From assembly GCF_010120715.1 (NCBI RefSeq), contig NZ_CP047591.1, positions 2,790,001-2,854,000 of the forward strand: a stretch of 64,000 nucleotides of DNA, written 5' to 3'. Positions 43,555 through 52,481 of the stretch are shown piece after piece. Numbering within the stretch: position 1 is the stretch's first letter; the number at the start of each line of letters is the position of its first letter. The translations under genes and the position numbers were made by a program. The DNA is from Aminipila terrae (GTDB lineage Bacteria > Bacillota > Clostridia > Peptostreptococcales > Anaerovoracaceae). The notes under the pieces are model-generated. The model was not told where the DNA came from. It saw nothing but the letters and a program-made list of their open reading frames with translations, and made no database searches.

Positions 43555-44574
43555 AAGACAAAGGAGAAAGAAAAATGGCAGTTAATCTTAAAGGAAGAAG
43601 TTTTTTAACACTAATGGATTTTACTCCGGAAGAAATCAGGTATATGCTTGATTTAGCCCATGACTTGAAGGCAAAGAAACGTGCTGGAATGGAAGGTACT
43701 GCTCTGAAAGGAAAGAACATCGTTCTTCTTTTCGAGAAGACTTCAACCAGAACAAGATGTGCTTTTGAAGTTGCCTGCTTAGATGAGGGGGCCCATGTTA
43801 CTTTTCTTGACTCAAACAGTTCACAATTTGGCAAAAAAGAATCGGTTGAGGATTCAGCTAAAGTTTTTGGAAGGTTTTTTGATGGTATCGAGTACAGAGG
43901 TTTTAAGCAGTCATTAGTTGAAGATCTAGCAAAATATTCAGGTATTCCAGTATGGAATGGATTAACAGATGTTGACCATCCTACGCAGATACTGGCGGAT
44001 CTTTTAACCATTGAAGAACATGTAGCGAAGCCACTGAACAAAGTGAAGGTAGTTTTCTGTGGTGATGTAAGAAACAACATGAGTTATGCGTGGATGTACG
44101 GATGCGCAAAGATGGGCATGCACTATGTGGCCTATGGACCACAGGTACTGCTGGACGAAATTGATAAAGGTATGCTGGAAAAAGTAAATGAAGTAGCCAG
44201 GAAGACCGGGGCAAAGATTGAACTGTGCAGCACAGCTGAATGCCTAAAGGGTGCGGATGTATTATACACCGATGTATGGGCATCCATGGGAGAAGAAGCA
44301 CAGATACCAGAGAAGGTTAAGATGCTGACTCCATATAAAGTAACAGAAGAGATGATTGAAGCAACAGGAAATGAAGACGTTATCTTCCTGCACTGTTTAC
44401 CTTCATTCCACGACTTTGAAACCGTTATGGCAAAATCCCAGAAGGAATTAGGATACGACATCAGAGAAGTAACGGATGAAGTATTCAGAAGCAAATATTC
44501 CAAGGTATTTGATGAAGCAGAGAATCGTATGCACACAATTAAAGCAGTTATGGTAGCAACTATAGGCAGATAAA
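43555..44574 (+). repeat. 1,020-bp direct repeat, copy 1 (OTC gene)
   Basis: This segment is identical, as far as I can read, to 46256-47275. It starts 20 bases before the OTC start codon, at AAGACAAAGGAG, and ends one base after the stop codon. Flanks on both sides differ. Confidence 0.9.
43575..44573 (+). CDS. arcB: Ornithine carbamoyltransferase, copy 1
   Basis: OTC interconverts citrulline plus phosphate with ornithine plus carbamoyl phosphate. The 332-residue protein has the carbamoyl phosphate loop FEKTSTRTRCAFE, the DHPTQILADLLT motif, VFCGDVRNNMSYAWM, and the ornithine motif HCLPSFHD. Because carbamate kinase lies downstream of the second copy, the pair probably works in the catabolic direction, gaining ATP from citrulline. 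Copy 1 has its own promoter and stands alone before an amino acid permease. The protein is identical to copy 2. Whether it is better called argF or arcB cannot be settled by sequence; context favours arcB. Confidence 0.93.
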   Translation: MAVNLKGRSFLTLMDFTPEEIRYMLDLAHDLKAKKRAGMEGTALKGKNIVLLFEKTSTRTRCAFEVACLDEGAHVTFLDSNSSQFGKKESVEDSAKVFGRFFDGIEYRGFKQSLVEDLAKYSGIPVWNGLTDVDHPTQILADLLTIEEHVAKPLNKVKVVFCGDVRNNMSYAWMYGCAKMGMHYVAYGPQVLLDEIDKGMLEKVNEVARKTGAKIELCSTAECLKGADVLYTDVWASMGEEAQIPEKVKMLTPYKVTEEMIEATGNEDVIFLHCLPSFHDFETVMAKSQKELGYDIREVTDEVFRSKYSKVFDEAENRMHTIKAVMVATIGR

Positions 44575-44694
44575 TCCATAATTTTGAGGCAAAATGAGAG
44601 TTGATTTTTTATTTGGGGAAATTTGAAAATAAAATAATAGAATTACAAATGATTACAATTAAGTAATTTAATTGATCAACTGGAGGAAAACAAT

Positions 44695-46110
44695 ATGGAA
44701 AGTAGTGCAAAACAATTAAATGAAGTCACAGAAGCTATTGATAAATCAAAAGGTCTTGAACGTAATTTCTCCAACAGGCATATCCAGATGTATGCCATTG
44801 GTTCGACAATTGGTACAGGTATATTTCTTGCTTCTGGAAATGTTATACATAATGCAGGACCAGGGGGAGCCGTGGTTGCATATTTAATCGCTTCACTGAT
44901 TATGTTCCTGATGATGTCCTGTCTGGGAGAACTTACGGCAGCAATGCCTGTAGCTGGTAATGTCCAGGCCTATGCAACAGAATTTATTGGAAACGCCATG
45001 GGCTTTACCACTGGATGGGTAAAATGGATTAACTGTGCGATTACCGTTACAGCACAGATTGTCGCTTCTGCTATTATTATGAAAAATATTTTTCCGGATG
45101 TAAACTCTTTAGTCTGGGTTGTGTCCTTTACTATTTTACTGGTTATACTCAACGTACTTCCTTCCAAGCATTATGGAGAAGTGGAATTTTGGTTTGCAAG
45201 TATCAAAGTTATCGCAGTAATTTTATTTATTATTACTGGTATCGGAATTATTACAGGTGTTATAGGTGGGGATCGCATTGGATTCACCAATTTTGTAAAT
45301 GATGGCGGCGCATTCCCAAATGGGTTTACAGCAATTTTAGCATCCATGTTATCTGCAATCTTTGCTTTTGGGGGCTCAGATCTTATTGCAACAGCAGCAG
45401 GTGAAACGAAAAACCCTGGTGTAGAAATGCCTAAAGCCATCAAGGGATTTTTAATCAGCATAACTTCCTGCTATGTAGTTTGTGTTGTATTAATCGGATG
45501 TGTAATTCCTTGGAGAGAGGCTAATCTTGCTGGTAGTCCCTTTGCTTACATGTTCCAGAATGCAGGGATTCATTCAGCAGCTCTTGTTGTCAATATAATC
45601 GTGGTGACTTCTGCATTGTCTTCTGCTAACGGCTTTTTATATGCCAGCACAAGAACCCTCTGGTCCCTTTCAAAACATGGTCAGGCTCCTAAAATATTGG
45701 CAAAGACAAATGAAAGGAAGGTTCCTGTGTATTCACTTGCTATTTCTATAATGTTTGCAGCATTTGCTATAGTATCCAGCTTTATTGCTGCGGATACAGT
45801 TTACCTTTTCTTAATCTCTCTTTTGGCAAGTATAGATGTATTTGTTTATGGAGTTGACTGCATTTGCCAGATGCGTTTCAGAAAACGATATGTTGCTGCA
45901 GGAAACAAAGTAGAAGATTTACCATATAGAACTCCGTTTTACCCGGTAACACCAATAGCAGCAATTGTTATTTATTGCGTTATTATCGTTGCCATGATTA
46001 TGGATCCTACAGAAAGATTAGCTATTATTTGCGGATTTCCTTTGATATTCATTTTATATGCAGGATATAAGTTATTTGCTCCTAAATTAAAAACTAGTGC
46101 AAAACAGTAA
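44695..46110 (+). CDS. APC-superfamily amino acid permease
   Basis: This 471-residue protein has 12 predicted membrane helices and belongs to the AAT group of the amino acid-polyamine-cation superfamily. Key motifs are IQMYAIGSTIGTGIFLASGNVIHNAGPGGAVVAYL in helix 1 and AFGGSDLIATAAGETKNPGVEMPKAI after helix 6. Being placed between two OTC genes suggests it carries arginine, citrulline or ornithine, though it is not an ArcD-type exchanger. A strong TGGAGG site precedes the ATG. A clear terminator follows, so it is not co-transcribed with the second OTC gene. Confidence 0.87.
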   Translation: MESSAKQLNEVTEAIDKSKGLERNFSNRHIQMYAIGSTIGTGIFLASGNVIHNAGPGGAVVAYLIASLIMFLMMSCLGELTAAMPVAGNVQAYATEFIGNAMGFTTGWVKWINCAITVTAQIVASAIIMKNIFPDVNSLVWVVSFTILLVILNVLPSKHYGEVEFWFASIKVIAVILFIITGIGIITGVIGGDRIGFTNFVNDGGAFPNGFTAILASMLSAIFAFGGSDLIATAAGETKNPGVEMPKAIKGFLISITSCYVVCVVLIGCVIPWREANLAGSPFAYMFQNAGIHSAALVVNIIVVTSALSSANGFLYASTRTLWSLSKHGQAPKILAKTNERKVPVYSLAISIMFAAFAIVSSFIAADTVYLFLISLLASIDVFVYGVDCICQMRFRKRYVAAGNKVEDLPYRTPFYPVTPIAAIVIYCVIIVAMIMDPTERLAIICGFPLIFILYAGYKLFAPKLKTSAKQ

Positions 46111-46130
46111 TGCAAAAAGAAAATTAATTA

Positions 46131-46163
46131 AAAAAACGTACCAATTTAAAGGTACGTTTTTTT
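46131..46163 (+). terminator. Terminator after the amino acid permease
   Basis: AAAAACGTACC and GGTACGTTTTTTT form a perfect stem with an eight-base loop and a long T run. Confidence 0.92.
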
Positions 46164-46199
46164 AATTATCAGAAAAAATGAATAATTCTGCGAAGTTTA

Positions 46200-46229
46200 T
46201 TGAATTTTTTTGAAGCAGCCGGCTATAGT
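46200..46229 (+). promoter_or_regulatory. Probable promoter of the second OTC gene
   Basis: TTGAAT (46200-46205) and TATAGT (46224-46229) are 18 bases apart, matching the promoter of copy 1. An ATGAATAATTCT stretch just upstream loosely resembles an ArgR/AhrC box. Confidence 0.62.
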
Positions 46230-46255
46230 AAAAAAATAATAACTTAACTAAAAAC

Positions 46256-47275
46256 AAGACAAAGGAGAAAGAAAAATGGCAGTTAATCTTAAAGGAAGAA
46301 GTTTTTTAACACTAATGGATTTTACTCCGGAAGAAATCAGGTATATGCTTGATTTAGCCCATGACTTGAAGGCAAAGAAACGTGCTGGAATGGAAGGTAC
46401 TGCTCTGAAAGGAAAGAACATCGTTCTTCTTTTCGAGAAGACTTCAACCAGAACAAGATGTGCTTTTGAAGTTGCCTGCTTAGATGAGGGGGCCCATGTT
46501 ACTTTTCTTGACTCAAACAGTTCACAATTTGGCAAAAAAGAATCGGTTGAGGATTCAGCTAAAGTTTTTGGAAGGTTTTTTGATGGTATCGAGTACAGAG
46601 GTTTTAAGCAGTCATTAGTTGAAGATCTAGCAAAATATTCAGGTATTCCAGTATGGAATGGATTAACAGATGTTGACCATCCTACGCAGATACTGGCGGA
46701 TCTTTTAACCATTGAAGAACATGTAGCGAAGCCACTGAACAAAGTGAAGGTAGTTTTCTGTGGTGATGTAAGAAACAACATGAGTTATGCGTGGATGTAC
46801 GGATGCGCAAAGATGGGCATGCACTATGTGGCCTATGGACCACAGGTACTGCTGGACGAAATTGATAAAGGTATGCTGGAAAAAGTAAATGAAGTAGCCA
46901 GGAAGACCGGGGCAAAGATTGAACTGTGCAGCACAGCTGAATGCCTAAAGGGTGCGGATGTATTATACACCGATGTATGGGCATCCATGGGAGAAGAAGC
47001 ACAGATACCAGAGAAGGTTAAGATGCTGACTCCATATAAAGTAACAGAAGAGATGATTGAAGCAACAGGAAATGAAGACGTTATCTTCCTGCACTGTTTA
47101 CCTTCATTCCACGACTTTGAAACCGTTATGGCAAAATCCCAGAAGGAATTAGGATACGACATCAGAGAAGTAACGGATGAAGTATTCAGAAGCAAATATT
47201 CCAAGGTATTTGATGAAGCAGAGAATCGTATGCACACAATTAAAGCAGTTATGGTAGCAACTATAGGCAGATAAA
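46256..47275 (+). repeat. 1,020-bp direct repeat, copy 2 (OTC gene)
   Basis: This is the partner of 43555-44574, 2,701 bp downstream and in the same orientation. Recombination between the copies would delete the permease and one OTC gene. Confidence 0.9.
46276..47274 (+). CDS. arcB: Ornithine carbamoyltransferase, copy 2
   Basis: The protein is identical over all 332 residues to the one encoded at 43575-44573, and the DNA also looks identical from 20 bases before the start to just past the stop. This copy is followed after 16 bases by carbamate kinase, so it is the one placed for citrulline catabolism: citrulline to ornithine and carbamoyl phosphate, then ATP from carbamoyl phosphate. No arginine deiminase (arcA) is present in the window. 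The upstream region is only partly similar to that of copy 1, which suggests an older duplication whose coding parts were later made uniform. Confidence 0.93.
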   Translation: MAVNLKGRSFLTLMDFTPEEIRYMLDLAHDLKAKKRAGMEGTALKGKNIVLLFEKTSTRTRCAFEVACLDEGAHVTFLDSNSSQFGKKESVEDSAKVFGRFFDGIEYRGFKQSLVEDLAKYSGIPVWNGLTDVDHPTQILADLLTIEEHVAKPLNKVKVVFCGDVRNNMSYAWMYGCAKMGMHYVAYGPQVLLDEIDKGMLEKVNEVARKTGAKIELCSTAECLKGADVLYTDVWASMGEEAQIPEKVKMLTPYKVTEEMIEATGNEDVIFLHCLPSFHDFETVMAKSQKELGYDIREVTDEVFRSKYSKVFDEAENRMHTIKAVMVATIGR

Positions 47276-47290
47276 AAGGAGAAAACAGTC

Positions 47291-48241
47291 ATGGAAAATG
47301 CAACGAAATTAGTCATTGCTTTAGGGGGAAATGCACTGCAGTCCGGAAAGGGACCTGCAACTGCTGAAGCCCAGCTGCAGGTGGTAAAAAAGACCTGTGA
47401 ACATATAGCGGAGATAAGCTGCAGAGGTTATGAGATTGCTGTGGTTCATGGAAACGGACCACAGGTAGGAAGAATCCTGCAGGCTTATGAGACTGCAAAG
47501 GAGGTTACACCTGTAATGCCCTTTGATGTATGCGGAGCCATGTCACAGGGATATATAGGTTATCATATACAGCAGGGATTAAAGTACGCATTGAATCTCA
47601 GAAACAAAAATATTCCAGTTGTTACCCTGGCAACTCAGATGATTGTGGATGAGGCAGACCCGGCTTTTCAGAAACCTTCCAAGCCTATAGGACAATTCTA
47701 TAGTGAGGAAGAGGCCAAAAACCTTGAAAAAGAAAAGGGATATGTAATGAAGGAAGATGCAGGCCGGGGATGGAGAAGAGTAGTGCCATCACCGCTTCCG
47801 AAAAAAATAGTAGAAATCGATGCTGTTAAAAAATTGTGGGATTCTACTGTTGTAATTACCTGTGGCGGCGGAGGAATTCCTGTTATTGAAAATGATACCG
47901 GATTACTGGAGGGGGTTGCTGCAGTAATCGATAAAGACTTTGCAGCAGAGCTTTTGGCAGAACAAGTGAAAGCGGACTGTCTGATGATTCTCACAGAAGT
48001 TGAAAAGGTTGCCATTAATTTTAACACCCCTCGGCAGGAGAATCTCAGCCAGATGACTTTAGAAGATGCTTCTAAATATATAGAAGAAGGACAATTTGCA
48101 CCAGGCAGCATGTTGCCTAAAGTGCAGGCTGCTATGAAGTTTGTGAGAGCAAATCCTTCGAAGAAAGCAATTATAACATCCCTTGATAAATCTTTAGAAG
48201 CTTTGGAAGGAAAGACAGGTACTATCATTACTTTTGCCTGA
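47291..48241 (+). CDS. arcC: Carbamate kinase
   Basis: Carbamate kinase makes ATP from carbamoyl phosphate and ADP, the energy-yielding step of arginine or citrulline fermentation. The 316-residue protein has ALGGNALQ at the N-terminus, VVHGNGPQVG, VPSPLPKKIVE, ITCGGGGIPV and the C-terminal PGSMLPKVQAAMKFV. AAAAGGAG precedes the ATG. It starts 16 bases after the second OTC gene, giving an arcB-arcC operon. The AGCS symporter gene follows after 56 bases, and no convincing terminator separates them, so transcription may continue. Confidence 0.96.
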   Translation: MENATKLVIALGGNALQSGKGPATAEAQLQVVKKTCEHIAEISCRGYEIAVVHGNGPQVGRILQAYETAKEVTPVMPFDVCGAMSQGYIGYHIQQGLKYALNLRNKNIPVVTLATQMIVDEADPAFQKPSKPIGQFYSEEEAKNLEKEKGYVMKEDAGRGWRRVVPSPLPKKIVEIDAVKKLWDSTVVITCGGGGIPVIENDTGLLEGVAAVIDKDFAAELLAEQVKADCLMILTEVEKVAINFNTPRQENLSQMTLEDASKYIEEGQFAPGSMLPKVQAAMKFVRANPSKKAIITSLDKSLEALEGKTGTIITFA

Positions 48242-48297
48242 TTAAAAAGTTAATAAAAAAAAAGCTTGCGTGTTAATATCTTAAGGAGGACAGGATT

Positions 48298-49812
48298 ATG
48301 AACTTAGTAGATATAACTAATGTCATTAATAGCTACTTATGGAGTGTGGCAATGATTGGTCTTTGTCTGGGAGTGGGGATTTTTTTCTCAATCAGACTGG
48401 GTTTTTTTCAGATAAGACTTATAAAGGATATGGTGAAACACCTTTTGGGTGGAGAAAGCTCGGATAATGGAATTTCCTCTTTTCAGGGATTTTCCATGGC
48501 TCTTGGGGGAAGAATCGGCGTAGGAAACATTGCTGGCGTTGCTACTGCCATATGTTTTGGGGGCCCCGGAGCGGTATTCTGGATGTGGGTGTATGCGTTC
48601 TTAGGTGCGGGAGCCGCTTTTGCGGAATCTGTATTGGCACAGACATGGAAACAGGAGATTGACGGAGAGTACAGAGGTGGTCCGGCATATTACATAGAAA
48701 AGGGGACCGGTATAAAAGCACTGGCTATACTTTTCGCCATTGCGGGTGTTATTGCAAATGCATTTACAGGCCCGACTATTCAGGCTTTTAATATTGCTGA
48801 GGCTACAAAAAATGCATTTGGCGTTCCTGCTCTTGCTTCAGGGATTGTGGTAGCGGCTATTTTTGCCATCATCATATTTGGCGGAGTAAAGAGAATCGGA
48901 TCTTTTGCAGAAAAAGTAGTTCCTGTTATGGCAGGAGTTTATATCCTTCTTATGTTCATTATTTTAGCTGTTAATATTAAAAATGTTCCAAGTATGTTTG
49001 CATTAATTTTTAAATCTGCTTTCAATATGGAAGCGGTGTTCGGGGCTATTTGGGGCCAGACCATTATGTGGGGGGTAAAACGTGCGGTATACTCCAGTGA
49101 AGCTGGCATGGGCTCCGGTGCTCAGGCTTCTGCTGCAGCTGAGGTTTCCCATCCTGCAAAGCAAGGCCTGGCACAGTCATTTTCTGTTTACTGTGATACG
49201 CTGTTTGTATGTACAGCAACAGCCCTTATGGTTTTATCCACAGGAATGTACAATGTAGCAGGTCCAAAAGAAGGAACGTTTATTATCCAGAATTTACCTG
49301 GTGTAGATGCTGGTACCGGTTATACACAGGCAGCTATTGATACTTTGATTCCAGGGCTTGGGCCAGCATTTATAGCAGTTGCAATTTTCTTCTTTGCATT
49401 TACTACTATTTTATCCTTTGGATTTTATGCAGACTGTAATATTGCATTCTTATTTAGAAAGAATAAGCATCTGAAACAAATACAGGTGGCTATTAAACTG
49501 TTGCTGACTGCAATGATTGTATTCGGAAGTGTTAAATCTTCAGCAGTTGCATGGAACTTAGCTGATGTAGGCGTAGGCTTCATGGCATGGGTAAACTTAA
49601 TTGCATTAATTCTTCTGTATAAGCCTGTTATAAAGATTCTAAAGGATTATGAATACCAGAAAAAGTTAGGTATAGACCCGGTATTTGAACCCGAAAAATT
49701 GGGAATTAAGAATGCAGAGTTATGGAGTGATATTGTAAAACGAAGATATGCTGCTTTATTAGAGCAAAAGAAAAAAATCATGGGAGAAAAAGACCAGAAT
49801 GTTGCAAGCTGA
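48298..49812 (+). CDS. Sodium:alanine/glutamine symporter (AGCS family)
   Basis: This 504-residue protein is a full-length AGCS family symporter, which imports alanine, glycine or glutamine with sodium. Signatures are FQGFSMALGGRIGVGNIAGVATAICFGGPGAVFWMWV, the family box GGPAYYIEKG, and KRAVYSSEAGMGSGAQASAAAEVSHPAKQGLAQS. AAGGAGGA precedes the ATG. It is followed by a sensor kinase and regulator resembling GlnK-GlnL of Bacillus subtilis, which control a glutaminase and an AGCS glutamine transporter. That makes glutamine or a related amino acid a reasonable substrate guess. Confidence 0.92.
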   Translation: MNLVDITNVINSYLWSVAMIGLCLGVGIFFSIRLGFFQIRLIKDMVKHLLGGESSDNGISSFQGFSMALGGRIGVGNIAGVATAICFGGPGAVFWMWVYAFLGAGAAFAESVLAQTWKQEIDGEYRGGPAYYIEKGTGIKALAILFAIAGVIANAFTGPTIQAFNIAEATKNAFGVPALASGIVVAAIFAIIIFGGVKRIGSFAEKVVPVMAGVYILLMFIILAVNIKNVPSMFALIFKSAFNMEAVFGAIWGQTIMWGVKRAVYSSEAGMGSGAQASAAAEVSHPAKQGLAQSFSVYCDTLFVCTATALMVLSTGMYNVAGPKEGTFIIQNLPGVDAGTGYTQAAIDTLIPGLGPAFIAVAIFFFAFTTILSFGFYADCNIAFLFRKNKHLKQIQVAIKLLLTAMIVFGSVKSSAVAWNLADVGVGFMAWVNLIALILLYKPVIKILKDYEYQKKLGIDPVFEPEKLGIKNAELWSDIVKRRYAALLEQKKKIMGEKDQNVAS

Positions 49813-49912
49813 AAAACATAAAGGTATAATGAATCGTGGTGGGGCTGGAAAGTTCCTCCACGATTTGTTATGTTTAAAAGAAAAGAAAAAAGCAGATCAG
49901 GAAAGGCTTTAT

Positions 49913-51178
49913 ATGAAAAAGATTAAGAGGCCCTTATTAACTGCAGTGTGCGTATCTATTGGATCGCAATTATATATCAATGTTTTAACGGATGGATTTA
50001 TCATTGCTCTGGCAGTGGTAATATTTGGGGTTTGTCTTCATATATTCCCTGAACTAAATCCCATCAAGTTGTCATTTTTAACGGGATTTTGTTCTCCGGT
50101 TTTCAGGTGTATGGTGCTTTGGACCACATCAGGAAATCTGGCTCGTTCAGCGGAAGTGGCTTTGCCAGATATGATCTTCTATTTTATCTTTGGATTTATC
50201 TACTATTTTCTGTATTATAAAAACTCAAATAAAAACTATACTTCATTTTGGACAACTTTAGTGGTTTGTGATGCTCTCTCAAATACTGCGGAATTAGCTT
50301 TTATGAATGGGCTAACTTATGTAAATCCGACTGTTATCGGGACCCTGTTTACTATTGCCATGGTCCGGGCGGTGATGATATTAACGGTTTGCCTTACAGT
50401 GGATTATTATAAATCCCTGCTGAAAAAAGAAGAACACGAGTTGCGGTATAAAAAGTTAATGGTTATGGCATCTGTTTTCGACAGTGAAGTTTATTTTATG
50501 AAGAAAGGCATTGCTGAAATAGAAGATGTTATGAAAAAAGCTTATCTGCTTTATCAGAAAATGAATAATGAAGCTTTTCCAAAAGAACTTCATGTTCTTA
50601 CTTTAGATATTGCTAAAGATGTACATGAAATAAAAAAGGGCTATATACGGGTAATTAAAGGCCTCCAGGATAATTTTTTAACGGATATAAAAATTACGAG
50701 TTTAAACATCAGGGATTTAATTAATATACTTGCTACGGATATAGAAGATTTAGTAAAACATAAAAATAAGCAAATTCAATTTGTTACGAAGGTCTATAGC
50801 AACTTTATAGTGCAGGAACATTATTATTTAATGTCTATTCTGAGAAATATTGTTGTTAATGCTGTGGATGCTATTCCCTATGAAAAAGAAGGTACAATTA
50901 CTTTAGAATTACTTAAATTAGATGGGCAGTTTTACGATTTCAGAATTACTGATAATGGCTCTGGTATAAAGAAAGACGATATGGATATTATTTTTGCTCC
51001 AGGATATTCAACCAAGTTTGATGAGGCAACAGGAGATATTAACAGGGGTTTAGGACTGACTTTAGTAAAAGATCTGGTGGAAGAACAGTTTAATGGGAGT
51101 ATTACGGTGGAATCACAGGAAAACATATATACAAGATTTGATATATTAATTCCTGTAACGTGCTTTGAGGAGAACTAA
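49913..51178 (+). CDS. GlnK-like sensor histidine kinase (GHKL ATPase)
   Basis: The product has five or six membrane helices (about 5-150), a helical dimerisation region, and a GHKL ATPase domain (SILRNIVVNAVDAIPYEKEG, ITDNGSGI, GYSTKFDEATGDINRGLGLTLVKDLVE). No classic His box is obvious, as in other DcuS/GlnK-like kinases where the His lies in a divergent helix. I place the start at the ATG at 49913, with CAGGAAAGG six bases upstream (421 residues). The frame is open back to 49799, but that part overlaps the symporter gene and crosses a hairpin (about 49830-49868). It overlaps the regulator gene by 14 bases, so the two form a pair, probably controlling amino acid use. Confidence 0.85.
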   Translation: MKKIKRPLLTAVCVSIGSQLYINVLTDGFIIALAVVIFGVCLHIFPELNPIKLSFLTGFCSPVFRCMVLWTTSGNLARSAEVALPDMIFYFIFGFIYYFLYYKNSNKNYTSFWTTLVVCDALSNTAELAFMNGLTYVNPTVIGTLFTIAMVRAVMILTVCLTVDYYKSLLKKEEHELRYKKLMVMASVFDSEVYFMKKGIAEIEDVMKKAYLLYQKMNNEAFPKELHVLTLDIAKDVHEIKKGYIRVIKGLQDNFLTDIKITSLNIRDLINILATDIEDLVKHKNKQIQFVTKVYSNFIVQEHYYLMSILRNIVVNAVDAIPYEKEGTITLELLKLDGQFYDFRITDNGSGIKKDDMDIIFAPGYSTKFDEATGDINRGLGLTLVKDLVEEQFNGSITVESQENIYTRFDILIPVTCFEEN

Positions 51179-52030
51179 AATGAAATATTATATTATTGAT
51201 GATTCTTTAAGTGTAGTTAAAGTATTGAATCGAATTGTTGAAGAACATGAAATCGGAGAAGTGGTGGGTATTTCTACAGATCCGGAAGAAGCAGCAAGCG
51301 AAATAATATTAGAAGAGCCGGATATTGTCCTGGTTGATTATCTTATGCCGCAGAAAGATGGTATTTCTTTGGTGCGTCAGGTCAGGGAAGTTAAACCTAA
51401 GATTAATTTTATAATGATTTCTCAGGTTTCGGATAAAGAAATGGTTGCAGCAGCATATAAGGAAGGTGTTCAGTTTTTTATCCATAAACCCATCAATCTT
51501 ATAGAAGTGATTAGCGTACTTAAAAATGTCAATGATAAAGTCCAGTTAGAAAATACCCTGGGGGTATACGTGAAATGATTCAGGCTAAATCTATTTCCGA
51601 GGAAAAAAACAAGGTGAACAAAAAAGATAAAGGGCAAAGGTTAAAAGAAATTAAGTATCTGCTTGGAATCTTAGGAATGCTGGGAGAAAGTGGCACCGCC
51701 GATATCATTGCCGTATGTGAAGAAAGACTATTAAATAATACTACAGATATAAAAGAAGGAATCTCTCTCTATTGCAGTCAGAAAGCAGAGGACCCAAAGA
51801 TGGTAAAGCAGCGAATAAGAAGAGCGGTAAAAAGAGGTCTGACGAATATTGCTTCCATGGGGGTAGAAGATTACTATAATGAAATCTTCCAGAATTATCA
51901 TTACGTTGTTTTTGACTTTGAAAGTATTCGTGCTGAAATGGATTATATAAGAGGAAAGAGAAAAGATGGCGGAAAGACCAATATAGAAAAGTTTATTGAA
52001 GGATTGCTTGTATTTAGTGAAGTTAAATAA
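51165..52030 (+). pseudogene. GlnL-like response regulator, apparent frameshift
   Basis: The first frame (to 51578) is a receiver domain: DDSLSVVKVL, phospho-acceptor Asp in IVLVDYLMPQKDGI, and FFIHKPINLIEV with the conserved Lys. The second frame (51575-52030) is a YcbB-type DNA-binding domain, with KYLLGILGMLGESGTADII and VKQRIRRAVKRGLTNIASMG. In B. subtilis GlnL these two are one protein. Adding one G to the GGGGG run at 51560-51564 gives ENTLGGIREMIQAKSIS and a single protein of about 288 residues. I therefore treat the split as a base-calling error, but a real two-gene arrangement with an ATGA overlap cannot be excluded. Confidence 0.75.
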
Positions 52031-52043
52031 TAACTATATATAA

Positions 52044-52085
52044 ACCCACTTATAAATAAAATATATGATATACTTATAAGTGGGT
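52044..52085 (+). terminator. Hairpin after the GlnL-like regulator
   Basis: ACCCACTTATAA and TTATAAGTGGGT form a perfect 12-pair stem with an 18-base AT-rich loop. There is no good T run. Confidence 0.6.
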
Positions 52086-52481
52086 ATACTATTTATATTT
52101 TGTTAGTGCCTATAACAACATGACCTATGACATTGAGTCTGATTACAATTTTTATACACAAAATATAGGACAAGCCAGCAATAAGGATGACACATAACAG
52201 CACCTCCTTTTGTGGTTGTTATATGTTATGCGGAAAACAAAAAAACGTACCTGATTAAGTATAAGGAATATTTTATATTTTTGTACATTTCGACAGTAGC
52301 TGTTAAAAAATTTGTAATTTTTACAAAAATCGATATATGAGCACAATTCTCAATAAAGTATGATATAATATACCTGTATTTTTAAAAAACTGAATAAAGG
52401 AGGGGCGAGTTAATTTTTTTTTATGTAATTTTTTAATTTTTTAAAAGAATATTTCCGTAGCATAGAAAGGGAGGCCTTTAA
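52086..52481. other. Long AT-rich gap before the LysP-like gene
   Basis: Apart from a possible 30-codon minus-strand ORF (52103-52195), this region is AT-rich and non-coding. TATGATATAATATACC near 52360 looks like a -10 region for the permease. A GGAGGGGCGAG at about 52399 is a good ribosome binding site followed by no ORF of note. T-rich stretches lie between it and the permease start. I find no lysine riboswitch here. Confidence 0.45.
52103..52195 (-). CDS. Possible 30-residue cysteine-rich peptide
   Basis: A minus-strand ATG is preceded by a perfect GGAGGTG. The product reads MCHPYCWLVLYFVYKNC and ends with QCHRSCCYRH, giving six cysteines in 30 residues. I do not recognise it. The strong ribosome binding site is the main reason to list it, and translation is unproven. 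A different frame from the same site would give a short hydrophobic peptide instead. Confidence 0.3.
   Translation of the reverse strand: MCHPYCWLVLYFVYKNCNQTQCHRSCCYRH

Noticed and set aside
43496..44536. Minus-strand ORFs inside both OTC copies
   Set aside because: They are identical in both copies only because the OTC DNA is identical, and they have no initiation signals.
51165..52030. GlnL-like regulator as a natural two-gene split
   Set aside because: The ATGA overlap looks coupled, but one extra G in a G5 run gives a smooth family-like junction, as in four other genes. I keep the split only as a minor alternative.
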